A stretch of DNA of 64,000 bases from Paenirhizobium selenitireducens ATCC BAA-1503 (GCF_000518785.1 NZ_JAEG01000019.1:1-64000); one strand, 5' to 3'; shown: positions 25,650-34,956, counted from the first letter of the stretch. A program made the numbers and translations. Notes: a model not told the origin generated them from the sequence alone.

Positions 25650-26693
25650 ATGACCTACTTTCCTGCCTCCGACCGCTATGACAACGCCGCCTTTCGCCGT
25701 GTCGGCCGAAGCGGCCTCAAGCTGCCGGCGATCTCGCTCGGCCTCTGGCACAATTTCGGCGACACGACGCCGATCGAAACGCAGCGGTCAATCCTGTTCA
25801 AGGCCTTCGATCTCGGCATTACCCATTTCGATCTCGCCAACAATTACGGTCCGCCGGCCGGCAGCGCGGAGATCAATTTCGGCAGCATCCTGAAAGAGGA
25901 TCTGGCTGGCCATCGCGACGAGCTGATCATCTCGACCAAGGCCGGCTGGGACATGTGGCCGGGGCCTTATGGGCGGGGCGGCGGCTCGCGAAAGGCGCTG
26001 TTGTCCAGCCTCGATCAGAGCCTGAAGCGCCTCGGTGTCGACTATGTCGATATCTTCTATTCGCACCGCTTCGATGCCGACACGCCGCTGGACGAAACGG
26101 CCTCGGCGCTCGCATCCGCGGTCGAGCAGGGCAAGGCGCTCTATGTCGGCATCTCGTCCTATTCCGGCAACAAGACGCGCGAGATCGCCACGCTGTTGGC
26201 GGAGCGGGGCGTGCCGTTGCTGATCAACCAGCCGTCCTACAACCTGTTCAACCGCTGGATCGAAAAGGACCTGCTGAAGGCGACCGACGAGGTCGGAGCC
26301 GGCGTCATCGCTTTCACGCCTTTGGCTCAGGGACTACTCACCGACAAATACTTGAACGGCATCCCCGACGATGCCCGCGTCAACCGACCGGGCGGTGGCT
26401 TCCTGCGGCCGGATCACCTGAGGGAAGAGAATATTGAGCGGGCACGCGCGCTCAACGACATCGCCGCCCGCCGTGGCCAATCGCTGGCCCAACTGGCGCT
26501 CGCCTGGGTGCTTCGCGATCCGCGCGTCACTTCCGCCCTGATCGGCGCAAGCTCGGCGCGGCAGGTCGAGGAGAATGTCGCGGCGCTGAACAATTTGTCG
26601 TTCACCACGGAAGAACTCGTCGAGATCGACCGCTACGCGGTCGAGGGCGGCGTCAACCTCTGGGAAAAGCCGTCGCACGACCAGGCGGTCTGA
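25650..26693 (+). CDS. Aldo/keto reductase, YghZ-type
   Basis: NADPH-dependent (beta/alpha)8 reductase of 347 aa. It has the YghZ/Kv-beta-like pattern: SGLKLPAISLGLWHNFGD, THFDLANNYGPPAGSAEINFG, STKAGWDMWPGPYG (catalytic Lys), YVDIFYSHRFDADTPLDET, GISSYSGNKT and the C-terminal cofactor loop LIGASSARQVEENVAAL. The likely role is reduction of an aldehyde released by C-S cleavage, inferred from position after the SfnB-like genes. No Cys and a single internal Met. The Shine-Dalgarno is weak. Confidence 0.9.
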   Translation: MTYFPASDRYDNAAFRRVGRSGLKLPAISLGLWHNFGDTTPIETQRSILFKAFDLGITHFDLANNYGPPAGSAEINFGSILKEDLAGHRDELIISTKAGWDMWPGPYGRGGGSRKALLSSLDQSLKRLGVDYVDIFYSHRFDADTPLDETASALASAVEQGKALYVGISSYSGNKTREIATLLAERGVPLLINQPSYNLFNRWIEKDLLKATDEVGAGVIAFTPLAQGLLTDKYLNGIPDDARVNRPGGGFLRPDHLREENIERARALNDIAARRGQSLAQLALAWVLRDPRVTSALIGASSARQVEENVAALNNLSFTTEELVEIDRYAVEGGVNLWEKPSHDQAV

Positions 26694-26900
26694 GCGGCCG
26701 CTTATGTGCGTTGATGCCATGGTCGACTGCCGGAGAAGGCGGCTGCAACCGCCTCTTTGGCAGATTAGGCCGAAAACAGAATGCTCTGCTCACTGCAGCT
26801 GACAGAAAACCGGATGTGCCGATTGCTGGCTCCGCCCGTCTGATTTTGCGCCGAGAGTGCCTCGAGGGAACCAGTTTTGCGTTGTTATTCCATGTCGTTG

Positions 26901-26929
26901 ATTAACTCTATTGATTCGATAGAGTTAAT
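26901..26929. promoter_or_regulatory. Perfect 11-bp inverted repeat containing an exact TCTA-N9-TAGA dyad
   Basis: ATTAACTCTAT at 26901-26911 and ATAGAGTTAAT at 26919-26929 are exact reverse complements separated by TGATTCG. Inside, TCTA (26907-26910) and TAGA (26920-26923) keep the 9-bp spacing of the other cluster sites. The repeat ends 20 bp before the sbp start codon, so bound protein would sit at or just upstream of the ribosome-binding region and would block transcription. Best-formed of all the sites. Confidence 0.65.
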
Positions 26930-26949
26930 GCATCCAATGGAGGTGTGAA

Positions 26950-27969
26950 ATGAATATTTTGAAGAAAAGCTTCGGTCTGGTTCTCAGCCTGGGTCTTGCC
27001 CTCGGCAATGCTCCCGCCGCATTCGCGGAAACGACCCTGCTCAACGTGTCCTATGACCCCACGCGTGAGTTCTACAAGGAGTATAACGAGGCCTTCGCCA
27101 AGCACTGGAAGACCGAGACCGGAGAGGATGTCACGGTACAGCAGTCGCATGGCGGTTCGGGCAAGCAGGCCCGTGCCGTGATCGACGGGCTGGAGGCCGA
27201 CGTGGTGACCCTGGCGCTTGAAGGCGACATCGACGCCATTGCGAAGAATACCGGCAAGATCGCCAAGGACTGGCGCGGACGGCTGGAGAACAACTCCTCG
27301 CCCTACACTTCCACGATCGTCTTCCTGGTGCGCAAGGGCAATCCCAAGGGAATCCAGAGCTGGGGCGACCTGGTGAAGGGCGATGTCCAGATCGTCACCC
27401 CCAATCCGAAAACCTCGGGCGGCGCGCGTTGGAACTATCTCGCGGCCTGGGCGTGGGCGCATGAGGAATACAAGGGCGACCAGGGCAAGATCCTTGCCTA
27501 TATCGCGGAACTCTACAAGCGCGCGCCCATCCTCGACACCGGTGCCCGTGGATCGCTGACCACCTTCGCCCAGCGTCAGATCGGCGACGTCCTGCTGGCC
27601 TGGGAAAACGAGGCTTACCTGGCCGGCGCCGAATTCGGTGCGGACTCCTTCGACATCGTCGTACCGCCGCTTTCGATCCTGGCTGAACCGCCGGTCACTG
27701 TCGTGGATGGCAATGTCGATGCCAAGGGCACGCGCAAGCAGGCCGAAGCCTATCTCGCCTATCTCTATTCGGAGGAGGGCCAGAACCTTGCGGCCAAGCA
27801 TTTCTACCGCCCGTCCAAGCGGGATCTGGTCAAGCCCGAACTGCTGAAGCAATTGCCCGACATCAAGCTGGTCACGATCGACGACCCGATCTTCGGCGGT
27901 TGGGCCAAGGCACAGCCGGAACACTTCGGCGACGGCGGCATCTTCGATCAGATCTACAAACCGAAGTGA
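26950..27969 (+). CDS. sbp: Periplasmic sulfate-binding protein Sbp, no Cys or internal Met
   Basis: Sulfate/thiosulfate-binding protein of 339 aa with a Sec signal ending AFA. Family markers: [92 protein letters not shown] and the C-terminal [11 protein letters not shown]. Apart from Met1 the protein has no sulfur residue. It is monocistronic, bracketed by an operator-like palindrome and a terminator; the CysT-CysW-CysA components it needs are not in this window. Confidence 0.94.
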   Translation: MNILKKSFGLVLSLGLALGNAPAAFAETTLLNVSYDPTREFYKEYNEAFAKHWKTETGEDVTVQQSHGGSGKQARAVIDGLEADVVTLALEGDIDAIAKNTGKIAKDWRGRLENNSSPYTSTIVFLVRKGNPKGIQSWGDLVKGDVQIVTPNPKTSGGARWNYLAAWAWAHEEYKGDQGKILAYIAELYKRAPILDTGARGSLTTFAQRQIGDVLLAWENEAYLAGAEFGADSFDIVVPPLSILAEPPVTVVDGNVDAKGTRKQAEAYLAYLYSEEGQNLAAKHFYRPSKRDLVKPELLKQLPDIKLVTIDDPIFGGWAKAQPEHFGDGGIFDQIYKPK

Positions 27970-27995
27970 TCAGACAGACCTTGGACAATGAAGAC

Positions 27996-28019
27996 AACCC
28001 GCGGCAAACACCGCGGGTT
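27996..28019 (+). terminator. Intrinsic terminator after sbp
   Basis: AACCCGCGG pairs with CCGCGGGTT across CAAACA, followed by TTTCTG. Confidence 0.9.
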
Positions 28020-28249
28020 TTTCTGTCCCGGCCAACCGGGACTGGGCGCTGCGGCTGGAGCCCAGCGACGCAGACTGGTTGCGCAGATGTCGTCCCTCTG
28101 CGGTTTGGCCGCGACGGCCGCCGGGTTGTGATTCCCCGTCGCGGCTGGAATGCAGTCGCTGAATTCGCCCCGTCCGGCAGTCGATCCAAACGGCAACGCA
28201 CGACGCGACGGATAATCTCCAGATCACCGGATCGGTTGGAAAAATATTC
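28020..28249. other. Intergenic stretch without recognised content
   Basis: Part of the 358-bp gap between sbp and the ssu operon. It has short G+C-rich inverted repeats such as CCCGGCC/ACCGGG but no reading frame with coding character, no RNA gene and no motif I can name. Confidence 0.4.
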
Positions 28250-28266
28250 CTTACAAAAACTATAGA
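28250..28266. promoter_or_regulatory. Candidate operator CTTA-N9-TAGA upstream of the ssu operon
   Basis: Core CAAAAACTA closely resembles CAAAATATA of the exact sites; one of eight arm positions differs. It lies about 60 bp before the ssuA start codon. Confidence 0.45.
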
Positions 28267-28327
28267 GAATATTACCGTGGGGGTATTGTTTCAGCGGTGC
28301 CGCGATTGGCACACATCGGAGGTCGAC

Positions 28328-29290
28328 ATGATTACCAGGAGACAGGGTCTCAAGCTTGCCGCAGCCCTTGCCGTCACTGCCTTGCCCTTCACGCGGACGG
28401 CATGGGCGCAAGCCAAGACGATCCGGATCGGCTGGCAGAAGTTTGGCGTGCTGGCGCTTGCCAAGCAGCAGGGCGCGCTCGAAAAGCGCTTTGCCGACCG
28501 TGGCATTACCATCGAGTGGTCAGAGTTCACCTCCGGTCCGCCGCTCCTCGAAGCGCTCGGTGCCGGCTCGCTCGATTTTGGCCCAACCGGCGACGTGCCG
28601 CCGCTCTTTGCCCAGGCCGCCCGCGGCGATCTTGTATATGTCGGCACCTACAAGCCGCCGGCTGCCTTTCATGGCATCCTCGTTCACAAGGATTCGGCGA
28701 TCAAGACGCTTGCCGACCTCAAGGGCGTCAAGCTTGCCTACAAGCGCGGATCGAGCGCCCACAACTTCGCCTTCAAGGCCTTGGCCAAGGCCGGCCTGAC
28801 GCCGGACGACGTCGAAAACGTCGACCTGCCGCCACCCGATGCGGCCGCCGCCTTCAAGACCGGCAGCGTGGACGCCTGGTCGATCTGGGATCCCTATTTC
28901 GCCATCGCCGAGAAGGACCCGAACGCCCGCCTCCTGACGACCTCGGAGGGCATCGTCGAAGCCTGGGGCTACTTCCTCGGCAACGGCGCCTTCGCGTCGC
29001 AGAACCCCGAACTGATCACCGAGATCCTCGATGAGCTCGCCAAGGTCGGTACTGCCGCCCAAGCGGACATCGAGGCAACCACCGCGGCACTGTCGGAAAT
29101 CACCGGAGTTCCCGCCGACGTCACCCGGGTGACGCTGACGCGCGCCGGATCCGATCTCGGCAAGGTCGGCACGGTGTCGGACGAGGCCGTCGCCTATCAG
29201 CAGGCGCTCGCCGACGACTTCCATGCGCTCGGCGTCCTGCCGAAGAAGCTCACCATCTCGGACATCGTCTGGCGCCCCAAGGCCAGCTGA
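28328..29290 (+). CDS. ssuA: Aliphatic sulfonate-binding protein SsuA, copy 1, no Cys or internal Met
   Basis: Binding protein of 320 aa with a Tat-like signal (TRRQGLK and hydrophobic stretch ending TAWAQA). Features of SsuA: IRIGWQKFGVLALAKQQGAL, SEFTSGPPLLEALGAGSLDF, GPTGDVPPLFAQAA, KRGSSAHNFAFKAL and AWSIWDPYFAIAE. The initiator is the only sulfur-bearing residue. CGGAGG lies upstream of the ATG. A tandem paralogue follows after 28 bp, with several stretches identical. Confidence 0.92.
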   Translation: MITRRQGLKLAAALAVTALPFTRTAWAQAKTIRIGWQKFGVLALAKQQGALEKRFADRGITIEWSEFTSGPPLLEALGAGSLDFGPTGDVPPLFAQAARGDLVYVGTYKPPAAFHGILVHKDSAIKTLADLKGVKLAYKRGSSAHNFAFKALAKAGLTPDDVENVDLPPPDAAAAFKTGSVDAWSIWDPYFAIAEKDPNARLLTTSEGIVEAWGYFLGNGAFASQNPELITEILDELAKVGTAAQADIEATTAALSEITGVPADVTRVTLTRAGSDLGKVGTVSDEAVAYQQALADDFHALGVLPKKLTISDIVWRPKAS

Positions 29291-29318
29291 TCCCGCCAAC
29301 CCCCATCGGAGAGAGACC

Positions 29319-30284
29319 ATGATCACGCGCAGGCAAAGTTTGGCACTGATCGGAGCGGCAGCGACCTCGCTTTCGATGCCCGCCCTCCGGCCCGCCCGGG
29401 CGGCGGCGACCGAGTTTCGTATCGGCTGGCAGAAGAACGGCGTGCTCGCGCTGGCGAAGCGCACGGGCGCCATCGAAAAGAGACTGGCGCCACGGGGCAT
29501 CAGCGTCACCTGGTCGGAATTCACCTCCGGTCCGCCGCTGCTCGAAGCGCTGGGCGCCGGCTCGCTCGATTTCGGCCCGACCGGCGACGTTCCGCCGCTC
29601 TTCGCCCAGGCCGCCGGCGGCAACCTGCTCTATGTCGGCACCTATCGCGGTCCGTCCACGGGCTCTGCCATCCTCGTGCACAAGGACTCGCCGATCGCCT
29701 CGCTTGAGGATCTGAAGGGCAAGAAGGTCGCGTTCAAGCGCGGTTCCAGCGCCCATAATTTCACCGTCAAGGCGCTACGCAAGGCGGGTCTCGACGTTGG
29801 CGACGTCGAGGCGATCGACCTTCCCCCGCCGGACGCGGCCGCCGCCTTCAAGACCGGCAGCATCGACGCCTGGGCGATCTGGGACCCCTACTACGCGATC
29901 GCACAAGCCGATCCGCAGACGCGCGTGCTGACGACCGCGGAGGGCATCGTCGACAGCTGGAGCTTCTACTTCGGCAACGGCGACTTCACGGCCGCCAATC
30001 CGGACGTGCTGTCGGAGGTGATCGACGAACTGGCAAGGACAGGCGCCTGGGCGCAATCGCACATCGAAGAGACGATTTCCGCGCTTTCGGAAATCACCGG
30101 TGTGCCGATCGAGGTGACCCGCACCGTGCTGACCCGCAAGGGCGCCGACCTCGGCAGGGTCCATCCCCTGACCGATGAAGCGATCTCCTATCAGCAGGCG
30201 CTCGCCGACGAGTTCCACGGCCTCGGCATTCTGCCGAAGAAGCTCACCATTTCCGATATCGTCTGGCGGCCGAAGGCCAGCTGA
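29319..30284 (+). CDS. ssuA: Aliphatic sulfonate-binding protein SsuA, copy 2, mature chain without Cys or Met
   Basis: Binding protein of 321 aa and tandem duplicate of the upstream gene: SEFTSGPPLLEALGAGSLDF, GPTGDVPPLFAQAA and the C-terminal LPKKLTISDIVWRPKAS are identical, while the ligand loop after LYVGTY (RGPSTGSAILVHK against KPPAAFHGILVHK) has changed. That points to different sulfonate preferences for one transporter. The signal peptide again starts MITRRQ; its one extra Met lies within the signal. The start is the ATG at 29319 with CGGAGAGA upstream. Confidence 0.91.
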   Translation: MITRRQSLALIGAAATSLSMPALRPARAAATEFRIGWQKNGVLALAKRTGAIEKRLAPRGISVTWSEFTSGPPLLEALGAGSLDFGPTGDVPPLFAQAAGGNLLYVGTYRGPSTGSAILVHKDSPIASLEDLKGKKVAFKRGSSAHNFTVKALRKAGLDVGDVEAIDLPPPDAAAAFKTGSIDAWAIWDPYYAIAQADPQTRVLTTAEGIVDSWSFYFGNGDFTAANPDVLSEVIDELARTGAWAQSHIEETISALSEITGVPIEVTRTVLTRKGADLGRVHPLTDEAISYQQALADEFHGLGILPKKLTISDIVWRPKAS

Positions 30285-30309
30285 CTCCCATTGTTGAAAG
30301 GACCTCGAC

Positions 30310-31479
30310 ATGACCAAGACTGAAAAGCCGCTCGATTTCCTCTGGTTCATCCCAACCTCGGGTGACGGATCCTATCTCGGCTCCGACGACCGCAGCCGGC
30401 CCGCCGATCCGGGCTATTTCCGCGAGATCGCCACCGCCGTCGACCGCCTCGGCTATACCGGCGTGCTGATCCCGACCGGTGTGGCCTGCGAGGAGTCCTT
30501 CGTGCTGGCCGGCCATCTGGCGGCGGTTACGGAAAAGCTGAAGTTTCTCGTGGCGATCCGGCCGGGTACGGCTTCGCCGGCCTATTATGCTCGTCTGGCC
30601 TCGACGCTCGACCGCGTTTCCAATGGACGTCTGCTGCTGAACATCGTCGTCGGCGGCAGCGCCCAGGAGCTGGCGGGCGACGGCATCTTCCTGCCGCATG
30701 ACGAACGCTACGCCCATGCCGAGGAATTCTTCCAGGTTTTCAATCAACTGATCGAAACCGGCAAGGCCAATCTCGACGGCAAGTACATCAAGGCGCTGAA
30801 TGCCCAGCTCGGCATCCCGCCGGTCCAGGAGCCGCGCCCGCCGCTCTACTTCGGCGGCTCGTCGGACGCGGCGATCGAGTTTGCCGGCGGTCGCGTTGAC
30901 AAGTACCTGACCTGGGGCGAACCGCCGGCACAGGTGGCGGAAAAGATCGCCTCCGTCCGCAAGGCGGCAGCATCCAGGGGCAAGGACGTGAGTTTCGGCA
31001 TCCGTCTGCACTTCATCGTTCGCGAAACGGACGAGGAGGCCTGGGCCGCCGCCGACAGGCTGATCTCCAAGCTCTCCGACGAGGCGATCGCCGCAGCCCA
31101 GGAGGTCTTTGCCAAGAGTTCTGATTCCGTCGGCCAGGCACGCATGGTGGCGCTTCACAATGGCCGGCGCGACAAGCTGGAAGTTTCGCCGAACCTCTGG
31201 GCCGGCATCGGTCTGGTTCGTTCGGGCGCCGGCACCGCGCTGGTCGGCTCGCCAAAGACGGTCGCCGCCCGCCTGCGCGAATACCAGGCGTTGGGCATCG
31301 ATACGATCGTCGCTTCCGGCTACCCGCATCTGGAGGAGGCCTACACCGTGTCCGAGCTGCTCTTCCCGGAAATCGGCCTTGGCGGCCCACGCAACCAGAT
31401 CCGCTCGTCCTTCGGCGAGCGCCAGGTCTTCGGCGGCGGCGGCCACGGCGGCAACGTCAAGCTCGTGTCCGGTTCCTGA
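30310..31479 (+). CDS. ssuD: FMNH2-dependent alkanesulfonate monooxygenase SsuD
   Basis: Luciferase-like monooxygenase of 389 aa that releases sulfite and an aldehyde from alkanesulfonates. Diagnostic segments: [31 protein letters not shown] (SsuD Cys region), [49 protein letters not shown] and the C-terminal [18 protein letters not shown]. It sits between the two ssuA copies and ssuCB, as in known ssu operons. Needs reduced FMN from a separate reductase; no ssuE lies in the operon. Confidence 0.95.
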   Translation: MTKTEKPLDFLWFIPTSGDGSYLGSDDRSRPADPGYFREIATAVDRLGYTGVLIPTGVACEESFVLAGHLAAVTEKLKFLVAIRPGTASPAYYARLASTLDRVSNGRLLLNIVVGGSAQELAGDGIFLPHDERYAHAEEFFQVFNQLIETGKANLDGKYIKALNAQLGIPPVQEPRPPLYFGGSSDAAIEFAGGRVDKYLTWGEPPAQVAEKIASVRKAAASRGKDVSFGIRLHFIVRETDEEAWAAADRLISKLSDEAIAAAQEVFAKSSDSVGQARMVALHNGRRDKLEVSPNLWAGIGLVRSGAGTALVGSPKTVAARLREYQALGIDTIVASGYPHLEEAYTVSELLFPEIGLGGPRNQIRSSFGERQVFGGGGHGGNVKLVSGS

Positions 31480-31558
31480 GCCGCCGAAATCGGCACTTCG
31501 ATTGCCCCTCAGCCGCCCGGTAAGCCGGACGGCTGTACCTCTGACCAGGAGACAGGAC

Positions 31559-32395
31559 ATGACGGCATACGAGATCGTAACCGATGCTGAGGCCCGCCGC
31601 GCCCGCCTCACAATACCCGCCATCAGCTTGCCCAAGATCCGGCTCGCAGGGCTGCTGCCCTACTTGCTGCCGGCCGTCGTACTTGTGGTGTGGCAGTTCC
31701 TGTCCTCCGTCGGCTGGATCTCGTCGCGGATCATGCCGGCCCCGACCGATGTGGGCCTTGCCTTCGTCGACCAGTTGAGCTCGGGCGCCCTGCTGCATGA
31801 CATCGCCGTCAGTGGCGCCCGGGCCCTGGCCGGACTTGTCGTCGGCGGGTCGATCGGTCTGGCGCTTGGCATCGCCAACGGGGTTTCGAAGCTGTCGGAA
31901 CAGCTGACCGACACAACCCTGCAGATGCTGCGCACTATCCCGCATCTGGCGATGATCCCGCTCGTCATCCTGTGGTTCGGCATTGGCGAGGAATCCAAAC
32001 TGTTCCTCACATCGCTCGGTGTGCTCTTTCCCGTCTACCTCAACACGTTCCACGGCGTGCGAAACGTCGATCGCGACCTCCTTGAGATGGGCCGGATCTA
32101 TGGCATGAGCAGTCTCACCCTTTTCCGCAAGGTGATCCTGCCCGGTGCGCTGCCGTCCATCTTCGTCGGCCTGCGCTACGCGCTCGGCATCATGTGGCTG
32201 ACGCTCATCGTCTCGGAATCGATCGCCGCCTCGTCGGGTATCGGCCACATGGCGAACGAGGCGCGCGAATTCATGATGACGGATGTCGTCGTGTTGTCGC
32301 TGCTGGTCTATGCGGCCCTCGGCAAGCTGGCCGATATGATTGCCCGTGCGCTGGAGCGTTACAGTCTTTCCTGGAACCCTGTCTATCAGAAGTGA
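31559..32395 (+). CDS. ssuC: Aliphatic sulfonate ABC transporter permease SsuC
   Basis: Permease of 278 aa with SsuC landmarks: [74 protein letters not shown] (coupling loop) and [26 protein letters not shown] lies before the ATG; earlier starts would run back into ssuD. The stop is 10 bp before the ssuB start. Confidence 0.94.
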   Translation: MTAYEIVTDAEARRARLTIPAISLPKIRLAGLLPYLLPAVVLVVWQFLSSVGWISSRIMPAPTDVGLAFVDQLSSGALLHDIAVSGARALAGLVVGGSIGLALGIANGVSKLSEQLTDTTLQMLRTIPHLAMIPLVILWFGIGEESKLFLTSLGVLFPVYLNTFHGVRNVDRDLLEMGRIYGMSSLTLFRKVILPGALPSIFVGLRYALGIMWLTLIVSESIAASSGIGHMANEAREFMMTDVVVLSLLVYAALGKLADMIARALERYSLSWNPVYQK

Positions 32396-32405
32396 GGATC
32401 GGACG

Positions 32406-33233
32406 ATGATGCGACATGCCTTCTATGCACTGACCGAGCGGCCAGACAATGCTGGAGCCTATGCCGATCACGGCGTCACGCGCCCTGCCGTCAATGCGTC
32501 CGGTCCGGTATCGATCCGGCTTCGCGATGTGGAGAAGTCGTTCGGTGACAACAAGGTCCTGCGCGGCATCGATCTCGATGTACCCGCCGGCCAGTTCATC
32601 GCGATCGTCGGCAAGAGTGGTTGCGGCAAGAGCACGCTGCTGCGCTTGCTGGTCGGTCTGGACAAGCAGAGCGGAGGTTCGATCACTTTCTCCGACGTGT
32701 CCGGTGACGAGGCCGTGCCCAATGCGCGTATCGTTTTCCAGGAGCCGCGGCTGCTCCCCTGGGCAGGCGTGCTCGACAATGTCGTTGTCGGCCTCGGTGA
32801 GGGCGTCGACAAGGAAACGGCCCGCCGGGAAGCGCTTGCCGCGCTCGAAGAAGTGCAGCTTTCGGAAAAGGCCGGACAATGGCCGTCCCGCCTGTCCGGT
32901 GGGCAGCGACAGCGCGTGGCGCTAGCCCGATCGCTGGTCAGCAAGCCCGGCCTGCTCGTTCTCGACGAACCGCTCGGCGCTCTTGACGCACTGACCCGCA
33001 TAACCATGCAGCAGCTCGTTGCCCGTGTCTGGCGTGAACTGGGTTTCACGGCCGTCCTCGTCACCCACGACGTCAGTGAAGCGGTCAATCTCGCCGATCG
33101 CGTGATCGTGCTCGACGAGGGGCGCATTGCGCTTGATGTCGAGGTTGACGCCGCGCATCCGCGGCGCCACGGCGATCCAGAGCTTGCCGCGCTCGAGCGG
33201 CAGTTGCTTGAGGCGATCCTCGGCAATGCCTGA
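32406..33233 (+). CDS. ssuB: Aliphatic sulfonate ABC transporter ATP-binding protein SsuB
   Basis: ATPase of 275 aa with Walker [11 protein letters not shown]-loop [17 protein letters not shown] (SsuB type), signature [15 protein letters not shown], Walker [16 protein letters not shown] and switch His in [13 protein letters not shown]. Two ATGs in a row (32406, 32409) follow GAGG at normal spacing. Last gene of the ssuA-A-D-C-B operon; inverted repeats follow. Confidence 0.94.
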   Translation: MMRHAFYALTERPDNAGAYADHGVTRPAVNASGPVSIRLRDVEKSFGDNKVLRGIDLDVPAGQFIAIVGKSGCGKSTLLRLLVGLDKQSGGSITFSDVSGDEAVPNARIVFQEPRLLPWAGVLDNVVVGLGEGVDKETARREALAALEEVQLSEKAGQWPSRLSGGQRQRVALARSLVSKPGLLVLDEPLGALDALTRITMQQLVARVWRELGFTAVLVTHDVSEAVNLADRVIVLDEGRIALDVEVDAAHPRRHGDPELAALERQLLEAILGNA

Positions 33234-33291
33234 GGGGCGATGACTTGTTCGCCAGAAGGCTTCCGACCGTGTCGGAGGCCTTCGTCTGGCT

Positions 33292-33325
33292 TAGAGCGTT
33301 TCCTGGCTAGATTGGAAACGCTCTA
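33292..33325. terminator. Perfect 12-bp palindrome between convergent genes (terminator or repeat element)
   Basis: TAGAGCGTTTCC at 33292-33303 and GGAAACGCTCTA at 33314-33325 enclose a 10-base loop. The last three bases are the stop codon of the convergent FAD-protein gene. A second imperfect hairpin (CCAGAAGGC / GCCTTCGTCTGG) lies just before it. It has no U tract. I have the impression that similar palindromes recur between rhizobial genes, so it may be a dispersed repeat. Confidence 0.6.
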
Positions 33326-34783
33326 GGAGTGGTGCATCATCGGTCGACGGCCCTTGACGCCTTCGATGATCTGCCTGGCGATCTGTTCGCATTGGACCGC
33401 GATTTCCGGAACACCGGTGAGTTCGCCGAAAGTGCCCCGGGCAAGCGGCCCCGCGATGAAGAGCCCCTCCGTCGCATGGCCATCGATGCCGATGGCGCGG
33501 CTCTCACGGTCGCAGGCGATGCCCAGGCCATGGCCGTCCGTCTTGACGAAGCCCTGGCGGTCGAGTTCGGCGAGGTAGGGCTGCGAGCCGATAGCGGCAG
33601 TATGATCCGGTCCGGTTGCCACCACCACCCATTCGAAGGACTGCCGCTCGACCACGCCGTCCGGCTTGACGATCAGGTCGATGGAAATCGCATGAGGCGC
33701 GCGTTCGACCCGACAGATCCGTCCGGCCCGCGTCATAAGTCGGCCGTTCCGGATATCCTGGCGAATGAGGTCTGCGACCTGCGGCGGCATACGGTAGCGG
33801 TGGGTCTCGAAGCGGCGGCGCAGATGGCGCAGGAGCCGCGCCTGCTCCTGGCGCGGCAGCGCCTGCCAGATCGTCTGCCCCTGCTGGCGAAGCGCGTCGA
33901 ACACGCTCTGCCAGGGAAGGCCGGAGCGCTTCGCGTCGGCAATCGCGACACGCACGCGTCGCAGAAGGTTCCGGGCGCTCGTCGCTGGAGGCACGACGAA
34001 GTTTCCGGTTGGGGCAAGCGTGCCGCCGACCTGGGGCTGCGGCAGCAAGCCGGATCGCGAGAAAGCGACGATCGCGCCGTCGTGACCACGGCTTCGCAAG
34101 GATGCGATGACGTCGAAGGCCGTCAGGCCTGCTCCCAAAATGAAGACTCTCTCACCCGGGCGAATGTAAGCCAGAGCATCGGTTCGCGACGGATCGGTGA
34201 TGAAACGCGGATGGCCATTGAGCGCCAGGGCGATCATGCCGGGTGCCTTGGGCTTTGGATGGCTTGTGGCGATCACGACGATGTCGGCGACGATCTCGGT
34301 ACCAAGACTGCCGGTCACGCGCCATCGGGAGCCCGACCTTGCAATCCTCTCGACCCGTTCGCGAACATGCCGCACGATGCCGCTGTCGATAAACGGCTGC
34401 ATGCGCTCGGCCATGAAGCGGGCGAAGGCCGATCTGCGGGCGTAGATGCCGCCGCTGCCGACCCGTGCATCGGGGTCGGCCTCGTTCGCTCCGCTTGTTT
34501 CGAGCCAGCGGGCAAAGGCATCGGGCTCTCCGGGAATGGCGCGCATCCGCGATGCCTCGACGTTGAGCCTGAGGGCAGGGTCGGCCGTATCATAGGCAAG
34601 CCCTGCGCCCAGGCTGGCGCGTGGCTCGAAGACGGCGATCTGGTGGTCGTCCCAATTCGCCCCGATTGCCAGCTGGCGGGCGAGTGAGGCGCCGGCAAAA
34701 CCGCCGCCGATGATGGCGACCCGGCACGATCCGTCGTGGGCTGAGAGCATGGGTTTTTCCGAGGGCAGGGTCATTCGCAGCAT
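33323..34783 (-). CDS. FAD/NAD(P)-binding oxidoreductase, YdhS-like (copy 2)
   Basis: Flavoprotein of 486 aa, paralogue of the protein at 8678-10117: RVAIIGGGFAGASLARQL, VFEPRASLGAGLAYDT, LNVEASRMRAIPGEPDAFAR, FILGAGLTAFDVIASLRSRG and GLFIAGPLARGTFGELTG. GGGAGA lies before the ATG at 34783; other Met codons at residues 4 and 12 are possible starts. Divergent from the flavin reductase gene, with an exact operator-like dyad about 70 bp upstream of its start. The reaction is unknown. Confidence 0.82.
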   Translation of the reverse strand: MLRMTLPSEKPMLSAHDGSCRVAIIGGGFAGASLARQLAIGANWDDHQIAVFEPRASLGAGLAYDTADPALRLNVEASRMRAIPGEPDAFARWLETSGANEADPDARVGSGGIYARRSAFARFMAERMQPFIDSGIVRHVRERVERIARSGSRWRVTGSLGTEIVADIVVIATSHPKPKAPGMIALALNGHPRFITDPSRTDALAYIRPGERVFILGAGLTAFDVIASLRSRGHDGAIVAFSRSGLLPQPQVGGTLAPTGNFVVPPATSARNLLRRVRVAIADAKRSGLPWQSVFDALRQQGQTIWQALPRQEQARLLRHLRRRFETHRYRMPPQVADLIRQDIRNGRLMTRAGRICRVERAPHAISIDLIVKPDGVVERQSFEWVVVATGPDHTAAIGSQPYLAELDRQGFVKTDGHGLGIACDRESRAIGIDGHATEGLFIAGPLARGTFGELTGVPEIAVQCEQIARQIIEGVKGRRPMMHHS

Positions 34784-34853
34784 GGCGTTCTCCCTTCAGT
34801 TGAAGCTTTCGGCTTCGAAAGCGTCCCGATCCAAGGGACTTGAAGATGTATTT

Positions 34854-34870
34854 TCTACAAAATATATAGA
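34854..34870. promoter_or_regulatory. Candidate operator, exact TCTA-N9-TAGA dyad
   Basis: TCTACAAAATATATAGA, identical over 17 bp to the site at 4381-4397, in the 173-bp region between the divergent FAD-protein and flavin-reductase genes. Flanking sequence differs apart from the preceding TT, so it is not simply part of a longer recent duplication. Confidence 0.55.
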
Positions 34871-34956
34871 TTATAAAATCGAATGTCTACGGGGAGTAAG
34901 TCTGGCCTGCTAGAAAGGTTCCAGATCACGGATTGCCAGCCTTCACGGAGTTCCCG

